This document shows positions 24,001 to 37,300 of a stretch of DNA of 64,000 bases, one piece after another. The notes below the pieces were generated by a model. It worked only from the letters and a program-made list of their open reading frames with translations. It searched no databases and had not been told where the DNA came from. Source of the DNA: Lepidodermella squamata (lineage: Eukaryota; Gastrotricha); assembly GCA_047495785.1 (NCBI GenBank), contig JBLDXI010000025.1:930001-994000 (forward strand). Direction: 5' to 3'. A program made the translations under genes and the position numbers. Each line of letters begins with the position of its first letter. Position 1 is the stretch's first letter.

Positions 24001-27000
24001 ATGTGCTCGAAAATTGAAAAGCATGGCTTGGGACAAGGCGAAAATGGCAAATGTTCATCGACTTCACCAACCCAATCACTTAACCTTTGATTACAACATG
24101 GTAGCCTGGATTTCCAGCTTTATTACCAAAAAACTGGGCCTGAAACCAAGAGCAGCTTTCCATAGCGATTACGTCGAACTTCGATCGCACGACGATGTTT
24201 TATGCGTTGTTACGGTGGCTCTTTCTGGGTCCTATCGTGATGACGTGTTTACCATCAAAAACCTGGATGAAGTTGCGCTTCGTTTGGGCCATCAGGTTGC
24301 AAAAATCGAAGATAAATCTATTATCTCTGAAATATTTCCTGGCCAGAAGAACTGTTCGAATTTTCCGCGAAAAATTCGGGGCTAAATTTAAACGAAACTA
24401 GTTTTTGATTTTGAAAAAATAAAAATATGGGCGCGAGATGGTTAAAATCGGTATTACGTTGTTGGCTATCTCAGTTCGTATTCCGTCAACTGAGTCTCGA
24501 CAATTCGGAAAACGACAACTCAGCCATGACAACTCAGCCTGCGACAACTCAGCCTTTAAAAATATTGTTTCAATTTGCGACATCTCGGCCCGCGACAACT
24601 CAGCCTTTTTCTAATTCTAATGATATCGCGACAACTCAGCCTACGACAACTCAGCCTTTATTCCATTATACGAAATTACTTAACTCTATTACCATGCGAG
24701 CGGAGCGAGCATGTGAGCCGGACTTTATAGTTTGAAGGCTGAGTTGTCGTAGGCTGAGTTGTCGCGATATCATTAGAATTAGAAAAAGGCTGAGTTGTCG
24801 CGGGCCGAGATGTCACAAATTGAAATAATATTTTTAAAGGCTGAGTTGTCGTGGCTGAGTTGTCAAGGACTCAAATGTCTGTGGACCTTTCAGCTATCAC
24901 AATATTCTCGCTATTTAGTAGCGTACTATTGTGAATTAGCTATTGCGTCGGCCGGCATCAAATTTATAAGCGTAAAATTATAGCCAGCTAATTTCATTTT
25001 AAAAAAATTAAAAATTTTAAAATTGATTACAATTAAAAACTCACCCGACAAAATCACTCGGCTTTTTCAGTACGACTTCGCCATTCGACAGCAGACCGAG
25101 ATCCCTCAAAATCTGGCCGTACAACTTGGCAACTGTGGTTTTTCCCGTACCAGGATTGCCCAGGAAAAGTCGATTCAACGTCACATTCCACAAGGGCAGT
25201 TGAAGTTGTTCACGCTCGAAATTCGTCTTCACGAGTTCCATCAACTGTTGAACAGACTGTTTCACCGAATTCAGACCAATCATGCTCTTTAATTCAAGCC
25301 AAGCGGCCGATGTTGACAGCGCATCGATCGGATCAGGGCCGAGTAGGTCTTGTTTCGTGATTAGAAAGTCGTTCACCGAAACAACGCCTTTCGACCTTTC
25401 ATCGGCTACTCGCGTTGCTTGGCGTTCGAGAACCTTCTGAAATTCGTTTTTCACAGCGCGAGCATTGCCAAAACCAACAGAATCGCGGCCCCGACCGATT
25501 CTCGTGACCAAAATCTAAAAAATATTTAGAAGATTGCAGTGGAGAACATGCGATAGTAATTTGTCAACTCTTTGAGCTAATTCGAGCATCAAAATATATT
25601 TTTTATATAAAAATAAAATCGAAAATATCTCCAATAAATGCTCATTTCGTTTTCGTGTATACTTTGTTCTGCCACATGTCGCACACACTGTTTTCGAGCA
25701 ACGTTTTAAGCAAAAATCACGAGCTAAGAGTGCAGGTCGAGAAAATACGCCCAGCTGATTTTGAGTGTGCTGTTTGCAACGATCTAATTCATCCTGAAAA
25801 TCGTTTTCGATGCTATGGTTGCAATGTTGCTGTTCACGGCTTTTGCACCGGCTTCAACAAAACTGTCCTGCGGACATTGGCGAAATGTAGCAGAATGTCC
25901 TTAGGTTTTCTGTGCTTCGGTTGTCGCTAATACTTAAGTATTATCATCCGCAGCTGTTGAACATGCTTCTTTCCATACCGCAATTCTAGCCACTGAATTG
26001 CTTTTGCAACGCTACGTTCGTGAAAGCTGCGATTCCTGTGGACGTCGACTTACGGCAGCAGGGACTGAAGCCTGGATGAGGACGTATAAATTGTCTATTC
26101 TGGGAGGCAAGACATCGTCATCAGCGGCTCAGCTGATCCGACAAGTGTCGAGCTCAATCTACGATCTACGGTAAGCTGCTACCGTTCTCACAACTTGGCA
26201 AAGGTTTGGATAAAAGCCTGCTGAAGCCAATAAGCCATCTGGCAAGCTGATGGAGCTGCACAAATTACGTTGGAAAAACCCGTATGGATTTCTGACAGCT
26301 CCCGATCTCCGGAAGAAAACATTGGGTCTAGTGATTGGTTTCGGATTTCGCCTTCTGTCGTGTTTCTCGCTCGATCGCCAAATCAACAGAATAATAGTTT
26401 GCGGAAATCGGCAAAAAGACAAAACAGCAAATCGAATGACCAAACATCAACAACAATTTATGGGCCCAGATGCCTTAACCTCGTCTGAGCGGTTAAATGG
26501 GACTAATTATTTATCAAGATTGGTCCTATGCTGCCATCTACATTCTTCAGGGTATGGATCTGCGGGAGGTGGTCGAGCCACTTCCCGCAGGGGCCGCTCC
26601 AGGCGCGCATCCAGCCACACGCATCCCCGAAGTCCCGAGTCTCGAGGATTTGGCCGTCGAAGCTGCACGAGCAACCGCCGCCGAACGGCAGGGCCGAGTC
26701 GAGCTCACCCTTCGCGAGGCAAACGCTGCCGTCGTCGCTCATCCCGATGAATCCGCGCTGCTCGTGATACCCAGGGCTTTGCGATCAACGCCGCCGTTCG
26801 CTCTAAGCGAACTCGCGAGCAAGAACTCGCCGACAAACGTGGTTGGCCGCTTCGATTCTAGTCCGCCTAGTAGGACCAGCTTACTAGTACTACATCACAA
26901 GAGCGGCTGGTGATGATCCTCGCGCTATATTGGCGGCGCTCAAGGCCGAACGGACCTCGGCTGCCACCGAGTCGAGGCTCCTAGCTCGTTTTCACAGCTT

Positions 27001-29025
27001 TGCCATGGCCCCGGGGCCACACGAAATAATAAATCGAATAAATGGCCGAAGTCTGCAAACAAGAAATTCGGGTACGCAACTCTCCGCAAAACGGCTCATT
27101 CCATGTATGACACGATGGTGATGAACGTGGCGACCCTGCAAGACCTTTTTCGCACTGGTGCTCAGCAGTCAGCTCAGGTGAGTCTTGCTAAAACCCAACA
27201 CTGCACGGAAAATGACCGTCGTTGAAGGCAAGCGCAAGCGTTGCAACAAAAGCGGCCGAGGCAGGCATTGCCGGTGCCAGCCGTGTGACCCGGAAAATGC
27301 CGGTGCAATTACTTTGGAGTCATCTCTCGGTAAAAGAACAATTTACTACTTTGAAAAACAAGGGGGAAATGGAGCCAAATTGCATCGCCTACGCATCATA
27401 CTTTCACCAGTGGTTAAATCAATTCTTGCCTGGAAAAAGATTGTTTTGAACCTCTTTTACGATATTCATTGCAATATAATGCATAATTCGGAACCTTGAT
27501 TGCTCAGAGGACTAATTTTTTGGCGAAATTGCTCAATGAATTAGTTTAAAGAGCAATGACCAAGGTTATTGGCGCGATTGCTCAATAACCTATTCCAATA
27601 GCTATTGACCTAAATTGCGTAATGAACTACGACACCAAAATCGTGATTACGAATTATGATATGAGATGAGTGAATTTAAATTTGAAGTTTGAGAACAAAT
27701 ATTTGATTCTTTGCATTTTAGCGGTTTTGGGGGTAGAACTATATTTTTGTTACAGGATATCGATGTAACCTGTGCTCAACAAGGGCTCAACGGAGACATA
27801 AGATGAATATCAAAATTTCCATCGATTGATTTGATTTTTTTCTCTTACCTTGACCCATTGGCCGTTTAGTCCTTTCTCGAATTCGAACGGCTGAAGGCCC
27901 TGATTATCTTTCGCAGTTTTCTTGAAAATCTCATGCAACTGCGCGTCGGAGTAGTCCTCGAAAATGAAGTTGTACGGAAACCGACTCGGCAGCCCCTCGT
28001 TGTACTCCATCAATTTCTCGATTTTATTCTGATAACCAGCAAAAGCGACTACGAGTTTCCCAATATTATTCTCAACCTCCGTCAACAGGTGATCCATGAC
28101 ATGCCGACCAGTCAGCTCGGTTTTCGGGTCGAGTTGATACGCCTCGTCGATGAACAACAACCCACCGCCTTCTTTGTAAATTTCATCGAGCAATTTATTC
28201 AGCCCATCAACGCCCTCGTGGACCAGTTTAGCCCCAGTCGTTTCGACAAATTTCGACCCGGACAACGCGTCGAGGTCGGCCAGAAATTCGGCGTAAATTC
28301 TCGCGACAGTCGTCTTGCCTGTTCCTGGATTGCCGCACAGGCAGATATTCAGCCGCTTGTCGGTCAGCGGACGGCCTTGCCGCTTCGCCAAATTGATCGA
28401 GTGGTAAATATTCCAGAAGGTCTCCTTAATTTCACCGAGACCACTCAGTTTCAGCAGCTTCTCGAAACCTTCATTCTTCACTTTTCCGCCGGATTTTCGC
28501 TTCTCTTCGTCCCAAAATTGAGCGATTTTTTCGGCTAAATCAAGTTGTTTAGCAGGGGTTGATACAAAGGCAGTTTTTCGTTGTTGATCGAGCAGATATT
28601 CGATAATTTTCACGATTTCGTTGCTGAATTCGCCGGCTTGATAAGCCAAGAACGTCAATCCAGCGGCATAGCCAATCGACTTGAAAGACTGATTTTTCAT
28701 GAAAGAAAAAATTAGGCAGGATGCGAATGAAAATATCATCGGGTGGCAGTTTGATGCGAATTTCGGTGGATTTTCGGTGATTTCTTGCTCTAATGAGGCG
28801 TCGTGCAGTTGCGAACGGCAAGCCAGGCAAAGTAGGGCTTTCTCGCCAACTGATTTTTCATCCAATTTTTCGAAGAACTTCAACGCGTCCATCCACTTGT
28901 TCTCCGAAATTAATTCCAAACCGCGGCGGAGAGCTTTGGGCAGGGGCGATTTTTCGGCGGAAAATATTTGTGACGCCAAATTTTCATCAAAGCTGAAGAA
29001 TTTGGTGAGAATCGCATTATCCGAC
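21011..29025 (-). CDS. Triple AAA+ ATPase (CbxX/CfqX/SpoVK type) with C-terminal coiled coil and Cys/Gly/His tag; probably 3' half of a helicase-AAA+ gene
   Basis: Exons 29025-27849, 25514-25045 and 22997-21011 join in phase to 1,211 codons. Three AAA+ domains are present. The first two have Walker A GNPGTGKTT and the third GPPGTGKTT; Walker B reads IDEAY in each (LLFIDEAYQL, VLVIDEAYGL, VLFIDEAYRL). Arginine-finger-like GLxSRF/GLSRRF segments follow each. The second domain is split by the last intron between Walker A and B. Then come an acidic Glu/Pro linker, a long Lys/Glu/Arg coiled coil, and a terminal GLCPAGFQW...GGSHFM tag. The N-terminal 200 residues are helical and TPR-like. The first exon opens with an acceptor in phase 2 and has no usable ATG. 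The upstream helicase exon at 32466 offers a phase-2 donor (31437/31436), so the two probably form one protein. As a family these ATPases remodel protein complexes; the animal role is unknown. Confidence 0.8.
23480..24000 (+). pseudogene. P-element/THAP9-like transposase remnant
   Basis: This lies in the last intron of the AAA+ gene, on the opposite strand. One frame contains FGLISLDAMTI followed by a GNTTVGMSLDEPG-like segment, which resembles the first catalytic Asp block of P-element transposases. Downstream in another frame, NQDANEMLFDQFRRDG then NPTFRAIQRR resembles the C-terminal NQDxxENxFxxxRxxGG...NPTxxQFRxxxR block. Frames change between the blocks, so it is dead. Assignment is by motif resemblance from memory. 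Confidence 0.45.
24527..24865. repeat. Large imperfect inverted repeat built of GACAACTCAGCC units
   Basis: Left arm 24527-24659 and right arm 24735-24865 are about 97% identical in inverted orientation around a 75-base spacer. Each arm is itself built of repeated GCGACAACTCAGCCT units (about five clear and one degenerate per arm). One more unit sits just left of the arm at 24513. It lies within the last intron of the AAA+ gene. It could be a foldback element or MITE, and if transcribed it would form a long hairpin. Confidence 0.85.
25655..27500 (+). pseudogene. Retroelement-like region with PHD-type zinc finger
   Basis: This lies in the first intron of the AAA+ half, opposite strand. The open stretch 25655-25930 encodes a Cys/His module CAVCNDLI...CYGCNVAVHGFC...CFGC that fits a PHD finger, as found in ORF1 of some LINEs. 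Downstream, 26497-26913 is an unusually GC-rich, Ala/Glu/Arg-rich open frame (EDLAVEAARATAAERQGRVE) and 27185-27499 another short frame; neither has a recognisable motif. Composition and breaks suggest one or more degraded mobile elements. No reverse transcriptase core is visible. Confidence 0.35.
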
Positions 29026-29673
29026 CTAAAGTTATAAGAAATATTATAAAATTGTGAATGAACTGAAACAAATTCTCACAGCTACTTCAACTTATTAACT
29101 TTATTTTGAAAATTTTATATAGTATTTTGTGATATGGTAAATTTGATTCTACCAAGTTGATTTTTCATCTTTATTGACTCTACTTTCCCTGTTTAGGAGA
29201 CTCTTCCTGCCAAGTTTCATTGCCGAAACTCCCGTAGGCATGGCACTTTCCCATCCAGTCAACTAGGAGTCGCAGCTATCCAAAGTCAAGATGCAACTGG
29301 TGAAGGAAACCCTGAGTAATTTGAAAGCTGGGTTCACCGCTTTTCACGATTTTCGAAATCCCCAAGCTCACAACTCTCCGCAAATTCAAGCTTGAAGACA
29401 GATTCAGAGCTGGCAAGTCTGTACTTTTCGTTCCTCGATTACACCATTTCGCTGGATTGGTGGAGAGGATTCCAAGTCTCCTGAAATAGAGCTTCGAACC
29501 GCCAAAGACTCATCAGCGACTCAGAACAATTTTGTATAATTAAGCTGGGCCTGCCTCTTCAACGTCTCATGTAATTTTTATATTATTCGACTTCCGATAT
29601 TATTTATAGGCATGGCATGGCATGGCATTCGGGCCTAAATTAGGCCTAAAACGGCACGACTGGATAGTAGCTA

Positions 29674-30190
29674 TTGTCCTCGGCTGCGCAATCGTTACGT
29701 CAAATCGAACAGGCACGTTTTGCGGCGCTACAATCTCTGAGTGGGAAAACCGGACAACTGCCACCGCTGCTGGTATCATTCAGGGTGAGAGCTGCCATAG
29801 CCATCGCCAACAAGGAAGGATTCAAACCTGATTTCGTTGCGTTCTGCATCGCATGTCACCCGGAAGCAGGTCTCCGCTGCGAACAGTCACAATGCTTGGC
29901 GATGGCGCCTGATTTTTCAGAATGCTATCTTTCTTTCGGGGGTTATGGTACCCAGTAATTGGCCATTGGTAGCCGCTGCTCAATCTCCAACTGCCGAAAC
30001 AAAAACCGGTAAATCTCCCGCCTCTTCGGCGAAAATCACCTCCCAATTTGATGATTCTGAGACAGTTTTTAAAAAATATTCAGCAAATTTGATAAAAAAC
30101 GGAAATCAGGAAGCTGCCGAACATCTTCGAACCTCGAGTCGATTACCGATGGCCCAAACAAAGAAAATGACTTTGAAACTCAAACTGTGA
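29674..30190 (+). pseudogene. Retroelement-like coding debris, shared with 33.3 kb
   Basis: Overlapping open frames with no motif. A stretch around 29700-29755 (tcgaacaggcacgttttgcg and onward to gagtgggaaa) recurs in diverged form at about 33305-33370. It lies between the helicase and AAA+ halves, upstream of a copia-like fragment with which it may form one dead element. Confidence 0.25.
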
Positions 30191-30739
30191 TTAAGATTTC
30201 AAATAATCAGCCCAAAAAATCGTCAAAAAATCGGCCCAAAATTCTCAAAAAAATCAACAAGATCAATGAGTAGAAAAATTATGAAATTTTCTCTCCCATT
30301 TCATTTACCAATATTAAATTTTCTTAAGCGCCTACTTAAGCGCATCCATTCATCAATACCGCCATTCACAATTTTATTTGCTATTTTACCAACTAATGGT
30401 TAATTACGTTGCCCATCTTCCATCCCAGCTCTTTACAAACCTGACTTTCCGCCCTCTTTAACCTACTGTGCTTATTGTTAATTAGAACTTATTTTACCTA
30501 TGTTATTGTATCGGCAAGTTGCATCGGTCCGCACACCTTCACCGTACCTGCCTACTGCGCGATCGGTATTTTGATGTTTACTATCAATATTCTCGGTTTG
30601 AAATTACCAGTTTCACATAACAGTTACTCTTGCCGCTATCATAATTATAGCGCCTCCCGGCTGACCGCTTCGCCTTAATACGAACCCGGTATGCAACCTC
30701 CCCCTCTAATATTTGACCTGCCTTTCTTACACATAGTAT

Positions 30740-31070
30740 CATTTTCAGGGCCTTGGTTTCACCTGAAATAAAAGGCCTCTATCGCCAACGACCCGTTGTG
30801 CCTTTTTGGTCTCACTGTTACAGGTTTTCTCGCCGAACTGTCCGGCAGCGTGTGGTATTTTGCGACAACCAAGCGTGCGTGATGCTGGTAAACGACGCGA
30901 GCAAGCGCCCGAAACACGCACGTATAAGACTATTCTCCATCCGTGAATTAGTGAAATAGGATATATCGGTTGTTGTGAAATGGATGTCCACCTAGGAGAT
31001 GTTGGCTGGACTGTTTACGAAGCCACTGCCTGTCCATACCTTCGCCAAATTGCGGGGTATGATCGGTATC
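30740..31070 (+). pseudogene. Ty1/copia-type RNase H fragment
   Basis: One frame reads VVFCDNQACVMLVNDASKRP, then KHARIRLFSIRELVK, stop, then LFTKPLPVHTFAKLRGMIGI. This matches the copia RNase H end (xCDNQxAxxLxxNP...KHIDIRYHFIRE...LADxxTKPLPxxxFxxLRxxLG). Stops and one frame change mark it as dead. It sits in the 2.4-kb gap that I interpret as an intron between helicase and AAA+ coding exons. Confidence 0.6.
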
Positions 31071-31363
31071 AATTGATATATCGATGGGGTGGCGTAAGGT
31101 TAGCCGAAGTGGAAGTGACGTAATATACATTTGAGAAAACATGTATATAACTGTGTGAAGGTTAAATGAAAGACGCGCCGGGTGCGCGAGTAGGAAAATA
31201 TGGGGTCGTGGATGGGAAAGGCCTCTTTGCCGCCAGACTCTAGATATTTAACAGTAAATTCACCGTTTGTTTTTCCAGCTGTTTCCAGCAAAATTTTGCC
31301 GATATGGGGAACTCAAAAAAACCTAATAGAATTTTGTTAGTAACTTCCTAATCCGATCCGATT

Positions 31364-34300
31364 TCAATAGTAGTTAGGAATTTTTACGATCCCACGCGAT
31401 AAAAAAAGAATAAAAAATAAGGTAAATTGAACGTACTTCACTTCTTTGACCTGATCTGCAAGTTCCTTTGCCACAAATGAAACCAGGTCTTCAGAATGAG
31501 AAATCTGGGCACTATCCGAAGAATCAGGCTCATCTTTAGCGTCTTCAACCGATTGATTTTCTGTTGATTTTGCACAATTTTTATCCTCAATTTTTTCGGG
31601 GACTTTCGCAGGGCCATTCACAGGGCTAGAAGTTCGATTGTCGTTGGAAGACTTGGCAGCATTCGCCATTATTTGCTGCTTTTTAGCCGCAAACTGGTCG
31701 TTCAGTTCTTTCGCTTTTTCCTGCAATTTTTTCTGAGTTTCCGCTTGTTTTTGAGCCACCTCGATCGCGGTAATTTTTTGCTGATTGTCAAGCTTCATTT
31801 TCTGAATCTCAGCCTTTTCGTCCAAGTCGAGCTGTTTCAACTTGTCCTGCTCTTCTTGCAATTTCCGCTGTTTCTCAGCCAATTCCTGCTGATGGGCCGC
31901 GTTTTTCCTCGCCAGTTCAGCCGCGTTCTTTTTCGCTAATTCGTCTTTCTTCGCAATCGCAATACAGGCTTTGCAATTTCGATCTAAATCGAGTTTCGAA
32001 CCGCATTTCAGCATCATCGAATGGCCTTTCGAGCAGAAGAACTCTTCGAAAGCCGAACAAGGCACTAGGTCGTGATCACGCGGGATTCGGTGGCAGGTTT
32101 TCGAGCACGTATGCTTGCCGCATTTGAGAATTTTCCCGCACGGAGCGTCGCAACCGCCGTCCGAAGTTTCAACATCGAACGAGCTTGGTTTAGCCAGGCA
32201 GTTGGTTCGATTATGAATCGGGCAATGGGCCATGAAGCCCGGTTGAATCGCGTCTTGTTGTTTGAACAACTCAATGACTTTGCACCACAACTCGCGGCCT
32301 TTTGCAGATCGCGCGTTTTCGAATGTTCGCATGTTACCGATTAGGATGAGCCCATTTCGAGCTCGACTCAGCAGGACGTTGACTCGTTCTGGCTGGCCGA
32401 CGAATCCAATATCGCCGGTTGGGTTACTGCGGACCAGCGATGCAATCACAATATCAGCTTCTTCGCCTAAATTAAACAAAAAATAAGAGGATTGCGAAAA
32501 TCCAAAATTTTGAAGAAATCTCAAGATTATCTTTGCAAATTGAGACCATCAATTATTTTGAAGGGTCGAAAATTTGCACCACTAAAATGAGGCTCCACTG
32601 CAAAAAAAATCGTCACGTAACTAAATATTTTAAAAATTCCTTGATACACAAGATCTCGGACTCTCCATCGATTCAGTATGACTAATCTTGTTCAGCAAAC
32701 AAATACCCTCCGTATAACATTTGCAGATCATTCAAATCTCATATATTGCGCCTTCTCAGTCAATTCTGAGGCAAGCGGTTGTTAATAACAGCAACAGTAT
32801 CTGATAAAAATCGTTGCGAATTCTACGATAATCGAGCTCTATCTACTTCATTTTAGATTTTTCAATGGCGAACCAATTCAGCTCTAAGCAATTAAAACAG
32901 CACGCTGTAAAACTCACGGGTGTGTTGGAGCACTGGAATTATCCTAACAGATTACTTCGAGACGACGACTACTATGAAGAAGGCCGTGATTTTCGCGAAG
33001 CGAAAAATCTTTCCAGCCATGCAAGGAAGAAAACACATGCTGACATCTTACGTTATCAATGTAACAACTTTCCTCAAAAAGGCGGCTAAGAAAAATTGTA
33101 CTGGCAAATTTCTACGACACGATCCTTGTTCATCAACCTGGGCTCCCAGGCATTGTCGAGGTCATCGATCAACGGAAAAACTCGAAATGTCCAAAAGGAT
33201 AGCACACGACTTCCGGATGTTCAGAAAGAAACATTTGTGATGCCTGATATCAAAGGGTCATGAAGCGGTAGTCCAAAAATTGTGGGTTCTGGTATTTTCG
33301 CTCAGAGCTGGTATCGTCTCTTCGAACAGGACCGGTACCCTCTGTGGCGCGACGATTTCGGAATGGGAAAATCGGCATGTGGACAGGAATAGTTTCCCAA
33401 GGCACGTCTTAAATTCGTCAATGCGTAGCCTACTACGGCACGTGCGGAAATTTTGCTCTGAGCTGAGCGAACCAAAAATGCATGCAGATATTAAATAATC
33501 TGCGATTCACGATGATTTTTGTGGTAGCGTTCCTTATTATTCTTAATTTCCTTAATTTATAATAAGACGACCTAGCTAAAAGCTAATAATCAACAATTTT
33601 TAGAGTTTCGAGATTGAAAGACGGAAGTCTTCGCTGCATAAGCCTCTCTCAAAGGGAAGCCTACTTTTCCCATATTTCGAGGTATCAGTTTTGTTCAAGC
33701 CCGGGTTGGTTCTACGGTAAGTTAAGTCTGCACTACTAAAACTTCCACTACTTCAACATCAATGCCGTTTTAATTTTTGAATACTAATATTAATCTTCTT
33801 CATTTTTATACTGGTTGCTACATCGATTTCGATATTGATCAGTCAATTTTTTTTTATGATTCTTCAATTTTAAATTCTTTCGTAGCCTTAAAATTTTAAA
33901 TTTTCTGAGCTCTGCTCTTCTGTGCGTTTTGGCTCCTTAAATAAATAGAAGAATAAATAACAATCGCAGTAAAAAGTTATTTTCATATCGATACAAATAT
34001 TAGCTGGAAAATGCTTATAGCATTTACCTTCAAATTTTGCCATTTTCCATATTTATAAAAGCTTTTTTCTAAAATTACCTTGATAATTATCGATAGTTGA
34101 AACTCGAATAACAGGCAGCTTGTTTTTCGGCGTGATCGACGGCAAATTACGAGAAGAATCCAAGCCGAATCGATTCAAATCAGCCGCATCAAGTTCCGAT
34201 AACACCACTTCACAAACTTTGGCCAGTCCTTGCCTCAGCGCGTGAAGTTGGGCCAAATACGGCGTCAGAACCACCAAATCCTTGCCGTCATAGCCCTGTC

Positions 34301-37300
34301 GCAGCAAATACTCGGCGATTTTCGCAACCATCGCAACTTCATGCGGGTTGATTTTCGACAGCGTGTCATCACCAATTTGCTTATCGATCGAATCGTCACT
34401 GCCCTCAGGCTCATCGTGGTTGATGAACATGACATTTCGACTGACACCTTGAATATCCGGGCGATTTTTCGTGGAATCCGCATCTTCCAGTAACGGATAG
34501 GTCATATTTCGGACGAACGCCGAAATTTCAGGCCGCATTCTATGTTGAACTTTCAGCGTGACATGCGGAAAATCTTTCAGGGCGAGTCGCTCGAAAAGCG
34601 ACCGGTTGAATTTGAACGGTCCAGACGACTCGACAGTCAGTGAATAATTGTTCAATTTCGGCCGCAGTTGCTTGTGATCGCCGATCATTATCAAATGCTT
34701 GCAGTTAGCGGACATGCTAGTAATGACGTGGGGTTCAAGGATTTCGCCGGCTTCTTCCATGAGCAGCACCCCGGCGTTGACTGCATCGAGTTTGCTCGAG
34801 TACTTCGCGGCGCCTGTTGTCGTACAGCCGATTATTCGTTTTGATTTCAGCAGGCGAATCTCCTCTACCTGGTTCAATTCACTGAGCTCATTGACCAATT
34901 CGTCGTATCTAAAAAGAATGAAGAAATAAAAGATTCAGTGCTGCTAGCAAACCCTTCCGAGAACAAATTGAAAACTTGAAGTAGTCGAACAAGAATCTCG
35001 AAATAATCATTTAAAGCCCCGCGTAATGGAGCTATCAAAATAGCTCAGGGCTAACTTGATTTTACGTCCTCCTCAAGGGCAATCTGCTGAAACCCTTAAA
35101 TATGTATATTCGCCCTCTGCTTGAGTACTGCTCTAGCGTTTGGTCGCCTCATTTAACAGAAAACATTGTTGCGTTTGAAAAGGTGCAGTTCTACTTCACG
35201 TAAAGGTGGTAGCCATCCTTCGCCATATTTATAATTGGCCTTGTTGGGGATCCTTTGTCAACAACTATTCGCCTCAACCGTTTGAGAAGAGTTTCGATAT
35301 CGACGCTATACTTCAACCGTATGTCGTGCCGGCATCCATCATGCAATTTGTTGGCGAACCTGCAATCGCTGCCTATCTTAGGTACGCTGATGCTCGTCTG
35401 ATCCCAGCTATATCCAATGATGAACGTGACGGGCCTATCTTATATCAACGCTGTGACCTTCATCCAAACCTTGATGCTCCGCAACGCTGTTTCGAATGTT
35501 TTGAGCGAATGCGACCTATGAATCCTCACGTTGACCTAGCCTATCCATCTCAGTTCTATAAGAACTATATCCCTATATACGTGGGGATGAAACCGTCCTA
35601 GACATCGGCGGAGATGGACGAATTCAAAGTCGCCTGTCGTCAAGAGCATTGAAGGAAAAAATCTTTACAGTCAATCCTGATAGTGCACTTCGTCTCAAAA
35701 TTCCTGTTAATTTCACTAACCAACGCTTCGAGACCTACAAACGTCTGCATACGCTCGGATTCCTTTCCCATGCTGGCTACTACCTTAACGCCAATGAGTT
35801 GGCCAAGCTGGCTAAATTCAGAGCACTTATCCAGATTCACCACACAACCAACGAACCTTTTTCTTGCGAAGGTGGAGAGAATGAAAATTCTTCCCGGTGG
35901 CGATATTCAAATGGTGCTCAAAGAACGTAATAACGAGGTCACAGTTTACACACACCGTCCTTTCACGCAGGCGATTCCTGATGGACACGTTCTCCTCTAC
36001 CGTCATTTTTATCCCACTCCTCACATTGAAGTTTTGATTACTGCACAGCCGGACTTTGCGTCCGAATTCATGACCCGCCTTCAACGCGGTGAAAGCCGAA
36101 TCAAGCTCAATCCTGGAGATCCATCTGTTTTCAAATCAACGAAACATTTCTGATCGGATACTATGAAATTTACACACTTCCTTCGTCTAGTTTGTGTGGT
36201 CGGTGCCGCTGGTCTTCGTCCTGGGGCGCTCGCCAATCTCTCTATTCTTGAGTTGTCGCAATCTCGTTTTAATTTAAATCCTTTCTTCGATTCTAAACCC
36301 ATTTTCCGGGTTATTTCTAAACGCACAGGACTTTCTTCCTTCTTCAATGTCGCAACCTACGGAGCTCCAACTCCCCTTTTCCAAGGTTTGGCCCCTGTGC
36401 AACAGGGCTATTTACCAGATACATCCTGTCCTACCTGTTTAACAACAGGCCAAATTACTCTCAATGCGAACGATCCCAAACTGTATTACCCCCGAGCATT
36501 TATGTGGAAGGGTGATCAGATCAGATCATCTTTACTTGATAAATTCACTTAAAAATTTACAAGCTTCTTCGGCGCCAATTATCAAGATCGAAAATTGCCA
36601 CTTCAATTTATTACTTGAATTATGGAGAAATAAGAAATCCTGATTTTCAACAAAAATATTCCCTGAGGCTCATACATACGTATAATATGTCTGCATACGT
36701 ATATGTCGAGCTTCGCCCATTCTATCAGCCCATTCCAGGGCCAATTCTCCCCGACAAGAGGCCCTGTACTACGTACTCTCTCATTAGGCGAAATGCATAA
36801 TTTGGGGGAATAAACAGTGGGAAGGAAAAACAACCCGGCTGTAAAAACTCAAGCGTTTTCTTAGGTGAAAATATTTTTCAGATAATTTCTTTAGAAAGCA
36901 AATTAGCCCGTTGATTTTTTCTGCTAAAAATTCGCGAAGATGAGAAAGCTGCGAAAAGAATTGAGAATTTTCCAATATTTGACATTTGGCATTTAATGAC
37001 GCCCCACTTCGTCATGGACAAAGAAGAAATGCGATGCTTCCTTGGAATCCTGCTGCTTTCTGGGTATTCACATGTCCCTCATCGCCGACAGCACTGGTCT
37101 GGCGATCCTGATCTCCACAATGCTGCTGTTGCAGATGCGATGCGCCGGAACCGCTTTGATGAAATTATGCAAAATATACATTTGCAAGGTAAATTTTATT
37201 TGCTATCGGAGAAAGGCTGAATATTTTAGTTATTTCTTAGACAACGACAATTTGCCCCAAAATGATCGGTTTGGCAAGGTTCGCACCTTATCAGATCTGC

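Noticed and set aside
27933-28538. 201-codon plus-strand open frame
   Set aside because: Antisense shadow of the first AAA+ domain, no motif of its own.
28549-29110. Possible 5' exon for a free-standing AAA+ gene just upstream of 29025
   Set aside because: The one good donor (gtgaga) in the right place is preceded in the required phase by a stop codon, and no in-frame ATG exists; this strengthened the fusion model.
34699-34929. Plus-strand frame overlapping helicase A exon 4
   Set aside because: Antisense shadow of the EEAGE helicase region.
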